Shown piece after piece: positions 1-8,632 of a stretch of 64,000 nucleotides of DNA; within the stretch, counting starts at the first letter, position 1, and each line of letters opens with the position of its first letter. The stretch lies in assembly GCF_900067135.1 (NCBI RefSeq), contig NZ_FJUR01000001.1:1243501-1307500 (forward strand). Reading direction: 5' to 3'. Under the pieces are notes generated by a model. The model was not told the origin of the DNA and did no database searches. It saw nothing but the letters and a program-made list of their open reading frames with translations. The position numbers and the translations under genes are program-made. The stretch comes from Rhizobium sp. 9140. GTDB taxonomy: Bacteria > Pseudomonadota > Alphaproteobacteria > Rhizobiales > Rhizobiaceae.

Positions 1-48
1 GCGACCGCGTGGCGTGCGCACATGGTCGTAAATGAAGACGTCAGTCAT
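1..48 (-). CDS. fadA: acetyl-CoA acetyltransferase, N-terminus only (cut by window edge)
   Basis: Reading leftwards from an ATG at 46-48, the last 48 bases of the minus strand translate to 16 residues, MTDVFIYDHVRTPRGR. This matches the typical start of thiolase II family acetyl-CoA acetyltransferases (FadA/PhaA type), whose first strand carries a D/E-x-VRTP-x-G motif. A good ribosome site (GGGAGA) lies about 10 bases upstream. It follows the acyl-CoA dehydrogenase gene on the same strand with a 73-base gap, the usual order of a rhizobial beta-oxidation operon. The rest of the gene is outside the window, so catalytic residues cannot be checked. Confidence 0.7.
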   Translation of the reverse strand, partial: MTDVFIYDHVRTPRGR

Positions 49-121
49 TATCCCGTTCTCCCAATCGGCACAAAGCCGTCTGTATATTCGTGGAGGCGAT
101 CAATTCAGGGGTGGTTGCGTA

Positions 122-1918
122 TCAGAACGCGGCGGCGTCGAGCGCCATCAGCGTATCCGATCCCGCTTCGATGCGCGAGCGGCGCAGAGCCGTCTCGGGC
201 AGGATGCGGTCCATGTAGAAGGTCGCCGTCACCAGCTTGTTCTTCAGAAAGTCCTCCCGGTCGCCAGCGCCCGATGCGAGCAGCCCCTGTGCGGTCTTGG
301 CCATCTTGGCCCACATGTAGCCCAGCACGACAAGGCCGCTGAGGTGCATGTAATCCGTCGAGCCGGCACCGGCATTGTCGGGCTTTGCCATGGCGTTCGA
401 CATGAACCACATGGAGGCCGACTGCAGGTCGTTCAGGCTCTTCTTGAGCGCCTTGGTATAGGCGGTCATCTGCTCGTCGCCGCGGTTCTCGTCGCAGAAG
501 TCGCCGATCTCCTTGAACAGGGCCATCACGGCGCGACCGCCGTTGAGGCCCAGCTTGCGGCCGACGAGGTCGAGCGCCTGAATACCGTTCGCGCCTTCGT
601 AGATCATGGCGATACGGGCGTCGCGCACATACTGGCTCATGCCGTGCTCTTCGATATAGCCGTGCCCGCCGAAGACCTGCTGCGCCATGACGGCGTGGTC
701 GAAGCCGCGGTCGGTCAGCACGCCCTTGAGGATCGGCGTCACCAGGCCGAGCAGGTCGTCCGCCGTCTGGCGTTCGGCCTCGTCCTGCGAGCGATGCGCG
801 ACGTCCGACTTCAGCGCGGTCCACAGCGTGAAGGCGCGGCTGGCCTCGTTGAAGGCGCGGATGGTCATCAGCACACGGCGGATGTCGGGGTGGACGATCA
901 GCGGATCGGCCTTCTTGTCCGGCGCCTTGATGCCCGACAGCGAGCGGCCCTGAAGGCGCTCGCGGGCGTAGGCGACGGCGTTCTGGTAGGCGATTTCCGA
1001 GATGGAGAGGCCCTGAAGGCCGACGCCGAGACGGGCCTCGTTCATCATGACGAACATGGCGTTCAGGCCGCGATTGGCCGTGCCGATCAGGTAGCCCGTC
1101 GCATCGTCGTAGTTCATCACACAGGTCGAGTTGCCGTGGATGCCCATCTTGTGCTCGATGGCGCCGCAGGTCGCGCCGTTGCGGGTGCCCGGCGTGCCGT
1201 CGGCTTCCACGATGAACTTCGGCACGATGAAGAGCGAGATGCCCTTCGTGCCCTCGGGTGCGCCTTCGATGCGAGCGAGAACGAGATGGATGATGTTGTC
1301 GGCCATGTCGTGTTCGCCGGCGGAGATGAAGATCTTCTGGCCGGAAATTTTGTAGCTGCCGTCCGGCTGCGGCACGGCCTTGGAGCGCAGAAGCCCGAGA
1401 TCGGTGCCACAGTGCGGCTCCGTCAGGTTCATCGTTCCCGTCCATTCGCCGGCGATCATCTTCGGCAGATAGGTCGCGCGCTGCTCGTCCGTGCCATGCT
1501 CGATGATGGCGGCGATCGCGCCCTGCGTCAGACCCGGATACATGGTCAGCGACATGTTGGCAGACGACATGTATTCGCCGATCGCCGTGTGCAGCGTGTA
1601 GGGCAGGCCCTGGCCGCCGAATTCTTCCGGTGCGGCAAGACCGAGCCAGCCGCTTTCGCGATACAGCTCATAGGCTTCCTTGAACCCCTTGGGCGTCGTC
1701 ACCGAACCGTCCGGATGGCGCACGCAGCCTTCCTGGTCGCCGGAGAGGTTTAGCGGGAACAGCACTTCCTCGGCAAGCTTTGCGGCTTCGCCGACGATGG
1801 CGTCCAGCATGTCGGGCGTCACGTCCGAGAAACCGGGTATATTGTTATACCGCTCGATACCGAGCACGTCGTTAAGAATGAAAAGCGTATCCTCGACCGG
1901 AGCCTTGTAGATGGGCAT
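122..1918 (-). CDS. acyl-CoA dehydrogenase, long (598 aa) form with extra C-terminal domain
   Basis: FAD-dependent oxidation of an acyl-CoA to the 2-enoyl-CoA, the first step of beta-oxidation. The protein has the acyl-CoA dehydrogenase N-terminal, middle ([12 protein letters not shown] near residue 160) and C-terminal domains. The region [15 protein letters not shown] near residue 440 supplies the catalytic base Glu. At about 600 residues it is of the long form with an additional C-terminal helical domain, the group that also includes 3-methylmercaptopropionyl-CoA dehydrogenase (DmdC) and many rhizobial FadE-like enzymes; substrate cannot be told from sequence. The ATG at 1918 is followed directly by the conserved MPxYKAPxxD start. 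fadA follows 73 bases downstream, so the two probably share a transcript, with an inverted-repeat operator candidate at 1983-2002 upstream. Confidence 0.9.
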   Translation of the reverse strand: MPIYKAPVEDTLFILNDVLGIERYNNIPGFSDVTPDMLDAIVGEAAKLAEEVLFPLNLSGDQEGCVRHPDGSVTTPKGFKEAYELYRESGWLGLAAPEEFGGQGLPYTLHTAIGEYMSSANMSLTMYPGLTQGAIAAIIEHGTDEQRATYLPKMIAGEWTGTMNLTEPHCGTDLGLLRSKAVPQPDGSYKISGQKIFISAGEHDMADNIIHLVLARIEGAPEGTKGISLFIVPKFIVEADGTPGTRNGATCGAIEHKMGIHGNSTCVMNYDDATGYLIGTANRGLNAMFVMMNEARLGVGLQGLSISEIAYQNAVAYARERLQGRSLSGIKAPDKKADPLIVHPDIRRVLMTIRAFNEASRAFTLWTALKSDVAHRSQDEAERQTADDLLGLVTPILKGVLTDRGFDHAVMAQQVFGGHGYIEEHGMSQYVRDARIAMIYEGANGIQALDLVGRKLGLNGGRAVMALFKEIGDFCDENRGDEQMTAYTKALKKSLNDLQSASMWFMSNAMAKPDNAGAGSTDYMHLSGLVVLGYMWAKMAKTAQGLLASGAGDREDFLKNKLVTATFYMDRILPETALRRSRIEAGSDTLMALDAAAF

Positions 1919-2261
1919 CGACTGTCTTCCTCCCTGCGGCCTAACCTCATAAGGCCATTCATGAGGGTACTCTATTAAAAACTGACGTGCGCGTAAACGT
2001 CAAAATTCAGGTCCGCGGCATTTTGCCCGAACAATCTGGCGTGAACGGCACCCCGGGCATGGTGTCGTGCGGGATTTTCGAAGGCCGAATCCGAAATCCT
2101 CCCACAGGTTAACGGCTTGTTTACCACGTTCCGGGAAAGTGGCGCGAGAGGTCAATGCTGCTTGTTCCGTTCCGAGTCGTCCGCAGCCTTGTCCACCGGC
2201 TCAAGGGGCCTGATCCTTCAGTCGTGTTCAGGGAATGCCAGGCGAAGAGGCGAAAGCAAAC
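1919..2261. other. divergent intergenic region between acyl-CoA dehydrogenase and podJ
   Basis: A 343-base gene-free stretch serving as promoter region in both directions. It holds the inverted repeat at 1983-2002 facing the dehydrogenase. On the podJ side there is a TTAA-N7-TTTA pair at 2109-2123, one mismatch from the CtrA box TTAA-N7-TTAA, and a GAATC (CcrM/GcrA GANTC site) at 2087-2091. These would suit a cell-cycle regulated polarity gene but short motifs like these occur by chance. No RNA gene was seen. Confidence 0.4.
1983..2002 (-). promoter_or_regulatory. inverted-repeat operator candidate upstream of the acyl-CoA dehydrogenase
   Basis: The bases TGACGT-N8-ACGTCA form a perfect 6-bp inverted repeat 65-84 bases upstream of the acyl-CoA dehydrogenase start. 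Read on the minus strand it is TTGACGTTTACGCGCACGTCA, which resembles the TTTACGTxxACGTAA-type sites of MerR/TetR family regulators of fatty and branched-chain acid degradation (LiuR-like). The position suits a repressor or activator of the fad operon. The assignment to any regulator is inference; no regulator gene is in the window. Confidence 0.4.
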
Positions 2262-5200
2262 ATGAACGGATCGCGATCAACTCCTCCCCGGATGGGCATG
2301 CCGGCCGACGAGCGTCTTGACGGTCGGCACGGCGAGCGCTCCTCGCTGGAAGCTCTCAACCGTACGATTGAAGGCCTGGAAGCCCGCATCGAAGGCCTGA
2401 TCGCGCCCGCCAAGCGCGAGGCCCATCCGCCGGAAGCGGCAAGAGTGGAGCCACGTCCCGCCATTGCCGAACGCCCGGTTTCCCGTGCCGATGCCATTTC
2501 CGAAATCCTGCAGCGGCAGCGCGCTCTGAGCGCCACCCGTCTGGAAAAGGCGACCGAGCGCCATCAGATCCAGACGCGCGCGCCCTCCACGCCAGCCACG
2601 GCACCGGCCCCCGCCGTCTCCCGTTCGCCCGACCGCTACGTCATGCCCGCCTATGACGACCGCCAGCCCCCGCGCCGCTCGCTGGACGACGACCGTTCCG
2701 CGCGGAGCGCGGCCGAGCCGGTGCGCACCGCATCCCGTCCCGTTCCGCAGGCTGCACCCGCCGCCATGTCGGATGCCGCCGTTCGCGACATCGCCACGGC
2801 TCTGGTCGGCCTTCGCCAGGACTTGAAGCGCGACATCGAGCAGGGTCTGTCCCGCGAAATGTCGTCGCTGCGCAGCGAGATGCACGGCATCGCCGCGGCT
2901 GCCACGCAGGGCGATGCGCTCGCGCACGACATCCGTCAGGACCTGCAGCGTCTCTCGCTCTCGCTGGCCGATCTCGGTCGCCAGCCGACGACCTCCGACA
3001 GCGATGCCCTGCGCGCCGATCTCGACGAGATGCGCGCCATGATCGATGGTCTCGCACGCGAGGAAAGCGTGCGCCGTATGGAGAGCCGCTGGACCGGCGT
3101 GGAGGACCGGCTGAACGTTTTCGATGCCGCCCGCGACGACGAACTCGTTGCGCTGGCCTACCGCCTCGACGAAATCAAGTCGCAGCTCGGCACCATGAAC
3201 AATGGCCCGGCGCTCTATGCGCTGGAAGACAAGCTCGTGGCCGTCGCACAGGCCATCGACCTGATCGGCCGCCACATGCAGCCAGACGACCGCCGTTTCC
3301 AGGAGCAGTTCGCCGATCTCGATGCGCGTCTGGACGAAATCAGCCGCGCCATCGTCGCCAGCGGCCGCACCGCATCGACCTCCGACAGCCCGGGCGTCAC
3401 CCGTGTCGAAAGCCGGCTCGTAGACCTCTCGCGCCAGATCGACGATCTCGCCTTTCCCGCCGACGATGGCCTCGCTTCCCGCATCGAAGCGCTGTCCGCG
3501 CGCGTCGAAGATCTGGTCAACGCGGAAGCCGCCGCCCGCCTCGAAGAGCGGCTGGACCATCTCTCCGCCATGATGGAGCGCGCCGAACGCGCCTCCGCAC
3601 AGCCGGACCTGAGCGGTCACCTCGCCGAAATATCCGCCAAGATCGATGCACTCGATACCGGTGATGTGAGCGACACGCTTGCCCGCCGCTTCGACGATCT
3701 CGCCCGCCGCATCGATGGCCTCGACAGCCCGGCACCGCTGGTCGACGATCGCTTCCTGCGGCTGGAAGACCAGCTGTCGGGCATCGCCCAGCGTCTCGAC
3801 GAAACGCATGCCGCACCCTATGACGATGGTCAGGTGCTGCGCAGCCTGCAGGACCAGATCGCCAATCTCTCCTTCCTCATCAGCGAGCCGCGCGAGGTCG
3901 CAGCCGCCGTGCCCGCCGACGTCGAGGGCCGCATGAACGCGCTGGAGGATTATCTCGCCTCCAGCGACGAATACATCATCGAGGCTGCCCGTCAGGCCGC
4001 CGAAGCTGTGATGGAAGCCTACACGCGCAACGGCATGACGCAGTCGGCATCCCCGGCCATTGCCGATATCGCCGCCATCTCGGCGCTCGCCGACGATCTG
4101 AAGACGCTGGAAGATCTCAGCCGCTCGAGCGATGAGCGCACCGCCCGCACCTTCGAGGCGCTGCACGAGACGCTCGTGCACATTGCCGACAAGCTGGAGC
4201 GCATCGAGGAGCGCGCCACCGCGCCTATGCTGCGCGATGAAATGCTGCGCGATGAACCGGTTCCCGCCTTCGGCCGCCGCGATACGGCGGCACCAATGCC
4301 GCGTGCCGAAACGCCAGCTTTTTTGGAGCGCGAAGAGGTCGGTAGCAGCTATGACGACCTGACGCGCAACATGCGCGCCACCGTCGCGATGCCGGCCGAT
4401 CTGGCGGCCCGTTCGCCCATGGAGCGGGATGACCGGGTGTCCGAGGATGCCGGCCTGGACGCGCACCGTTTCGCCGATGCGGAGATCCGCGAGCCCGCCA
4501 CCGCCGCAGCCCAAGTCGATGCACCCGCCGTCCGCACCGGCCTTCTCTCCGGCCTCGCCAGCCGCTTTTCGCCAAGGCGCGGCAAGCCGGCGGCTCCCGT
4601 CGAGCGCCAGTTCGTCGAGCCGACGCCCTCCATCGATGCGCTGGAAACCATCAATCCCGATGCTGCCAATCAGCTGCTGGAGCCGGGCTCCGGTACGCCG
4701 GATGTCAAGAAGATCCTGGAGCGCGTGCGCGCCGGGCAGTCGGCGCGGCCCGTTGCTTCCGGAGACGGCGACAAGTCGGATTTCATCGCCGCGGCGCGCC
4801 GTGCGGCCCAGCAGGCAGCCCAGGAAGTGGACACCGGCAACCGGTCGGCCGCGCGTCCCGGTGCAGCCCCGGGCGCCCTTGCCCGTCATCGCCGCCCGAT
4901 CCTCATGGCCGTCGGCGCGGTGCTGCTTGCCATCCTCTCCTATCCGCTCGTCAGCACGCTGATGAAGCACGAGCAGGCAACTGCGCCGGTAACGTCCATC
5001 GAGACGCCAGGCACGATGGAAACGGCGCCGGCCGACGTCGCACCGGAAACGTCCTCCGGGTCGGTGCCGACGCTCGCAGCGCCCTCGGGCGAACCTGCGC
5101 CGCAGGCGGCGGACGATGGTGTCGCGCCACTGAGTTCGCTCCAGCCGCAAAGCGACGCGGCCGCCGGCGAAAGCGCTGCGGCATCGCAGGCCGAGACACA

Positions 5201-6143
5201 GGTGACGACAACGGCCGCCGAAAATGCTCAGGCCGAAGCACCCGTTGCCCAGGCTTCTGCGACAGATGCACCTGCGTCTGCAGCTCCGGTGGACGTGCCC
5301 GCCGAAATCGTGCCCGCAGCGCTTGCCGATGCAGCCCGTGCCGGCGATCCCAAGGCCTACTTCGAAATCGGCGCCGTTTACACCGAGGGTCGCGGCGTGA
5401 AGGCCGACTTCGCCAAGGCCGCAGAATGGTACCAGCGCGCGGCGGATGCCGGCGTGGTTCCCGCGCAATACCGCCTCGGCAGCCTCTACGAAAAAGGCAC
5501 CGGCGTTCCGCGCGATCCCGCCCGGGCACGTGCGCTCTACCAGCAGGCGGCCGAGAGCGGCAATGCCAATGCCATGCACAACCTTGCGGTCATGCTGGCC
5601 AGCGGCAGCGGCGCCAATCCGGACTTCACGCTCGCCAGCATGTGGTTTGCGAAAGCTGCAGACCTCGGCCTGCGCGACAGCCAGTTCAACCTCGCCATCC
5701 TCTATGCCCGCGGCAACGGCGTCGCGAAGGATCTCCTGGAATCCTACAAGTGGTTCTCGGTTGCGGCAGCCGATGGCGATACGGATGCGGCGCAGAAGCG
5801 CGATCAGGTCGAAAAGGAACTGTCTCCGGACCAGCTGACGGCCGCCAAGGCCAAGGTCGCCTCTTGGAAGCCGGCAACGCTCGATCCGAAGGGTAACGAC
5901 ACGACGGTTCCGGACACCTGGGTCGGCAAGGGCACCAAGACGTCCTCCGTCGATATGAAGAAGGCCGTCCGCAACATTCAGGCCATCCTCAACAATAACG
6001 GCTTCGATGCGGGTACGCCGGATGGCGCGCTCGGCGCCAAGACCGTCAACGCCATCAAGGCCTTCCAGACCTCGATCGGACAGGAGCCGAACGGCCGCAT
6101 CACCGACGCCCTCGTCAAGGAGCTGCTGAAGCGCAACAGCTGA
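2262..6143 (+). CDS. podJ: cell polarity factor PodJ (localization factor with Sel1 repeats and PG-binding domain)
   Basis: A 1293-residue membrane-anchored scaffold that in Caulobacter and Agrobacterium marks the old/new pole and recruits polar proteins. A long, Arg/Asp/Ala-rich cytoplasmic part (residues 1-875) is largely coiled coil, and near residue 820 carries the segment DVKKILERVR followed by DFIAAARRAAQ, which I recall as conserved in this family. One transmembrane helix lies at about 878-900, then an Ala/Pro/Thr/Glu-rich linker, four Sel1-like repeats (about 1027-1180, with G-V-x-x-D-x-x-x-A-x-x-W/Y signatures), and a C-terminal peptidoglycan-binding domain (about 1231-1293) with DGxxGxxTxxAIKxFQ. 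I chose the ATG at 2262 because an AAGAGG sequence sits 12 bases upstream; an in-frame ATG at 2235 has its purine run too close. Monocistronic, with a hairpin just after the stop. Confidence 0.88.
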   Translation: MNGSRSTPPRMGMPADERLDGRHGERSSLEALNRTIEGLEARIEGLIAPAKREAHPPEAARVEPRPAIAERPVSRADAISEILQRQRALSATRLEKATERHQIQTRAPSTPATAPAPAVSRSPDRYVMPAYDDRQPPRRSLDDDRSARSAAEPVRTASRPVPQAAPAAMSDAAVRDIATALVGLRQDLKRDIEQGLSREMSSLRSEMHGIAAAATQGDALAHDIRQDLQRLSLSLADLGRQPTTSDSDALRADLDEMRAMIDGLAREESVRRMESRWTGVEDRLNVFDAARDDELVALAYRLDEIKSQLGTMNNGPALYALEDKLVAVAQAIDLIGRHMQPDDRRFQEQFADLDARLDEISRAIVASGRTASTSDSPGVTRVESRLVDLSRQIDDLAFPADDGLASRIEALSARVEDLVNAEAAARLEERLDHLSAMMERAERASAQPDLSGHLAEISAKIDALDTGDVSDTLARRFDDLARRIDGLDSPAPLVDDRFLRLEDQLSGIAQRLDETHAAPYDDGQVLRSLQDQIANLSFLISEPREVAAAVPADVEGRMNALEDYLASSDEYIIEAARQAAEAVMEAYTRNGMTQSASPAIADIAAISALADDLKTLEDLSRSSDERTARTFEALHETLVHIADKLERIEERATAPMLRDEMLRDEPVPAFGRRDTAAPMPRAETPAFLEREEVGSSYDDLTRNMRATVAMPADLAARSPMERDDRVSEDAGLDAHRFADAEIREPATAAAQVDAPAVRTGLLSGLASRFSPRRGKPAAPVERQFVEPTPSIDALETINPDAANQLLEPGSGTPDVKKILERVRAGQSARPVASGDGDKSDFIAAARRAAQQAAQEVDTGNRSAARPGAAPGALARHRRPILMAVGAVLLAILSYPLVSTLMKHEQATAPVTSIETPGTMETAPADVAPETSSGSVPTLAAPSGEPAPQAADDGVAPLSSLQPQSDAAAGESAAASQAETQVTTTAAENAQAEAPVAQASATDAPASAAPVDVPAEIVPAALADAARAGDPKAYFEIGAVYTEGRGVKADFAKAAEWYQRAADAGVVPAQYRLGSLYEKGTGVPRDPARARALYQQAAESGNANAMHNLAVMLASGSGANPDFTLASMWFAKAADLGLRDSQFNLAILYARGNGVAKDLLESYKWFSVAAADGDTDAAQKRDQVEKELSPDQLTAAKAKVASWKPATLDPKGNDTTVPDTWVGKGTKTSSVDMKKAVRNIQAILNNNGFDAGTPDGALGAKTVNAIKAFQTSIGQEPNGRITDALVKELLKRNS

Positions 6144-6159
6144 TTTCAGCGTGACGCAA

Positions 6160-6185
6160 TCGGACGCGCGTTCCGCCGCGTCCGA
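6160..6185 (+). terminator. strong hairpin after podJ, possible terminator
   Basis: A perfect 9-bp stem TCGGACGCG/CGCGTCCGA with an 8-base loop begins 17 bases after the podJ stop codon. There is no T-tract, so intrinsic termination is uncertain; it could also protect the 3' end of the mRNA. Confidence 0.4.
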
Positions 6186-6338
6186 GGCCAAAGTTCGAAA
6201 AAGCCGGGCGTCGTTTAGACATTATGCAGCAGCCCGGTGCATACTGAGGCGAAGGGCGCGGTCGCACGCGGTTCGCGCTGCCTTCGTATGAGAGCGTCCG
6301 TCAGATGCGCCGCTCTGTTCGACGTTTGAGGTCCGGCC

Positions 6339-7265
6339 GTGACGATCTACCTGCCCATTGCGGAACTGTCGGTGAACGTGCTGATCATCCTCGGCATGGG
6401 GGCGGCCGTCGGCTTTCTCTCCGGCATGTTCGGTGTCGGTGGCGGGTTCCTCATCACGCCGCTCCTGATCTTCTACAATATCCCGCCGGTCGTCGCCGTC
6501 GCCACCGGCGCAAACCAGGTCGTCGCCTCCTCCATCTCCGGCGCCATCACCCATTTCCGCCGCGGCACCATCGATATCAAGCTCGGCACGGTTTTGCTGC
6601 TCGGGGGTCTTGCAGGCGCGACGCTCGGTATCTGGATCTTTGCCGCCCTGCGCCGCATCGGCCAGCTCGATCTGGTGATCTCGCTTGCCTATGTCCTGCT
6701 GCTCGGCTCCGTCGGCTCATTGATGCTGGCCGAAAGCATCAGCGCGCTGCGGCGTGCCAAGCGCAATGAGACCATGCCGCTGCGCCGGCCCGGCCATCAT
6801 GGCTGGATCCACCGGCTGCCGCTCAAGGTGCGGTTCAAGAAGTCGAAGATCTATCTCAGCATCATCCCGGTTGCAGGCCTCGGCTTCTGCATCGGCATTC
6901 TCACCTCCGTCATGGGGGTCGGCGGCGGCTTCATCATGGTGCCCGCCATGATCTACCTCCTGCGCATCCCCACCAATGTCGTCGTGGGAACATCGCTGTT
7001 CCAGATCATCTTCGTCTCCGCCTACACCGTCATCGTCCAGGCGACGGCGAATTACACCGTCGATATCGTCCTTGCCTTCGTGCTGATGATCGCCGGCGTC
7101 ATCGGAGCGCAATATGGCGTGCGTGTCGGACAGAAGCTGCGCGGCGAGCAATTGCGGGCGCTGCTGGCCCTGCTGGTGCTCGCGGTCGGCATCCGGCTTG
7201 CGGTCGAACTCGTGCTGCCGCCCGCCGATATCTATTCGGTCATCTCGTCGGGGTCCGGCTTCTGA
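6339..7265 (+). CDS. TauE/SafE (TSUP) family sulfite/sulfonate exporter-like membrane protein
   Basis: An integral membrane protein of 308 residues from the TSUP family, which exports or imports small sulfur-containing anions such as sulfite, sulfoacetate or thiosulfate. It shows the family's internal two-fold repeat: GAAVGFLSGMFGVGGGFLI near residue 25 and GILTSVMGVGGGFIMVPA near residue 188, each starting a bundle of about four helices joined by a basic cytoplasmic loop. The start is a GTG at 6339 preceded by TGAGGT at 6327-6332. Its stop overlaps by one base the ATG of the TIGR02186 gene, so the two are translationally coupled and probably act together at the inner membrane. Substrate is unknown. 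Confidence 0.85.
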   Translation: MTIYLPIAELSVNVLIILGMGAAVGFLSGMFGVGGGFLITPLLIFYNIPPVVAVATGANQVVASSISGAITHFRRGTIDIKLGTVLLLGGLAGATLGIWIFAALRRIGQLDLVISLAYVLLLGSVGSLMLAESISALRRAKRNETMPLRRPGHHGWIHRLPLKVRFKKSKIYLSIIPVAGLGFCIGILTSVMGVGGGFIMVPAMIYLLRIPTNVVVGTSLFQIIFVSAYTVIVQATANYTVDIVLAFVLMIAGVIGAQYGVRVGQKLRGEQLRALLALLVLAVGIRLAVELVLPPADIYSVISSGSGF

Positions 7266-8065
7266 TGCCCCGTCTCGTACGCAGCCTTCTCGCAAGCCTC
7301 CTCGTCGCTCTGGCTTTCGCGGCTCCCGCCACGGCGCAGAACGGCAACGACGAGTTCACCGAAAAGCTCGACATCGGCATCTCCACCGACGAGATCGCCA
7401 TCACCTCCGACTTCCGCGGCGCCGACCTCACGATTTTCGGCGCGATCGACGGTTTCGCGCCCGACCTTCTGGCGCAGGGCAAATACAATATCGTCGTCTC
7501 GCTGGAAGGCCCGAAGGAAAGTGCCACCGTGCGCAAGAAGCGCCGTGTCTTCGGCATCTGGGTCAACACCCAGTCGATGACGTTCGAGCTCGTGCCGGAA
7601 TCCTACTCGCTCTCGAGCACACGCGACATCGATGCCATCGCCCCTGCCAACGAGATGAACAATATGGGCATCGGCGTCGCGCACATGACGCTCAGCCCGA
7701 TCGGCTATATCGGCGATGGCAGCAGCGTCACCGAGTTTCGCAGTGCCTTCCGACGCCTGCGTGAAACGAGCGGCGTCTATCAGCGCGACCCCGGCGGCGT
7801 GCAGTTCATCTCCGCAAGCCTCTTCAAGGCCTCCGTGCGCCTGCCGGCGGATGTACCCAACGGTGTCCATGTCGTACGTGCCTATCTCTTCCGCGACGGC
7901 GTGTTCGTCGCCGCCAAGGCCCTGCCGCTTCGGGTGATCAAGACCGGCCTCGAAGCCGCCATCACCGAAGCCGCCCACAAGCACCCCTTCTTCTACGGCC
8001 TCTTCGCCGTCCTGCTTGCCGTCATCACCGGCTGGGCCGCCAGCGTCGTCTTCCGACGCGACTAG
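7265..8065 (+). CDS. TIGR02186 family protein (alphaproteobacterial, periplasmic with C-terminal membrane anchor)
   Basis: A 266-residue protein with a signal peptide (hydrophobic 8-22, cleavage after ATAQ), a beta-rich periplasmic region and a C-terminal helix (about 243-262) before FRRD. The GADLTIFGAIDG segment and the overall layout match the TIGR02186/Alph_Pro_TM family, which in many Alphaproteobacteria lies directly after a TauE-like gene, as here (one-base overlap). Function is not established; partnership with the transporter, such as a periplasmic substrate or assembly factor, is inference from the coupling. Confidence 0.8.
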   Translation: MPRLVRSLLASLLVALAFAAPATAQNGNDEFTEKLDIGISTDEIAITSDFRGADLTIFGAIDGFAPDLLAQGKYNIVVSLEGPKESATVRKKRRVFGIWVNTQSMTFELVPESYSLSSTRDIDAIAPANEMNNMGIGVAHMTLSPIGYIGDGSSVTEFRSAFRRLRETSGVYQRDPGGVQFISASLFKASVRLPADVPNGVHVVRAYLFRDGVFVAAKALPLRVIKTGLEAAITEAAHKHPFFYGLFAVLLAVITGWAASVVFRRD

Positions 8066-8093
8066 AAGGAAAGTCGTCGTCTTCCGACGCGAC
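8044..8093 (+). repeat. exact 19-bp direct repeat spanning a stop codon
   Basis: The 19 bases CGTCGTCTTCCGACGCGAC occur at 8044-8062, where they encode the last residues (VVFRRD) of the TIGR02186 protein, and again at 8075-8093 after the stop. Each copy can fold into a CGTCG/CGACG stem with a TCTTC loop, giving two identical hairpins at the 3' end of the transcript. Confidence 0.75.
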
Positions 8094-8183
8094 GAATGGA
8101 AAAAGCCGTCGCCAACACGGTATGGTTCCACAGACCGCGATTCTGCCCTATGTCGTGCGGAAACATCTCAAGGACCAACTGTC

Positions 8184-8420
8184 ATGAAGCCGATCTTCGT
8201 CCAGCTCCAATGCGCCCCCGGCAAGACCTACGAGGTCGCCGACGCGATCTACCGCAAGGAAATCGTCTCGGAAATGTACTCCACATCCGGCGACTACGAC
8301 CTGATCATCAAGGTCTATATCGAAGAAGGCCAGGACATCGGCAAGTTCATCAACGACCACATCGCCACTGTCCCCGGCATCACCCGCTCGCTGACGACGT
8401 TGACGTTCAACGCGTTTTAG
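8184..8420 (+). CDS. stand-alone Lrp/AsnC-type ligand-binding domain protein
   Basis: A 78-residue protein consisting only of the RAM/Lrp effector-binding domain (beta-alpha-beta-beta-alpha-beta), with GDYDLIIKVY in the middle and GITRSLTTLTFNAF at the end, as in the C-terminal half of Lrp/AsnC regulators. It has no helix-turn-helix, so it cannot bind DNA alone. It may bind an amino acid or hetero-assemble with a full-length Lrp protein. The ATG at 8184 is preceded by AAGGA (8170-8174). In-frame codons further upstream read through non-conserved sequence. It is followed at once by a RIME-like repeat. Confidence 0.85.
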   Translation: MKPIFVQLQCAPGKTYEVADAIYRKEIVSEMYSTSGDYDLIIKVYIEEGQDIGKFINDHIATVPGITRSLTTLTFNAF

Positions 8421-8436
8421 ATTGTACCGAGGAGCC

Positions 8437-8600
8437 AGCCCCTCATCTGCCTGCCGGCATCTTCTCCCCGTTTTGACGGGGAGAAGAGATTTGTGGCGGC
8501 CCTCGATCTGACTCTTATTGGTAAGCGCAATGGGTGCCAAATGTCCCTTCTCCCCGTCAAAACGGGGAGAAGGTGGCGGTAGCCGGATGAGGGGCAGCCA
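8437..8600. repeat. RIME-like intergenic mosaic repeat, copy 1
   Basis: About 160 bases bounded by inverted ends: GCCCCTCATCTGCC at the left and the reverse of GCCCCTCATCCGGC at the right. Inside are two palindromes, CTTCTCCCCG-TTTTGA-CGGGGAGAAG (8461-8486) and CCTTCTCCCCGTCAAAACGG with its partner (8546-8573). The sequence CCCTCATCCGGCTxCCGCCACCTTCTCCCC is the hallmark of Rhizobium-specific intergenic mosaic elements. A second copy lies at 57400-57561. It sits between convergent genes and may act as a bidirectional terminator or mRNA stabiliser. Confidence 0.85.
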
Positions 8601-8632
8601 CACCCGCTAAGCGCGCCGCGCAGCCAGCCCAC

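Noticed and set aside
2277..6191. A 1304-codon open frame antisense to podJ
   Set aside because: It is the complement of a high-GC gene with strong codon bias; no ribosome site, low-complexity composition, while the plus strand has clear domains.
8437..8600. The mosaic palindromes considered as an insertion sequence remnant
   Set aside because: No transposase fragment or target duplication; structure and sequence match the RIME type instead.
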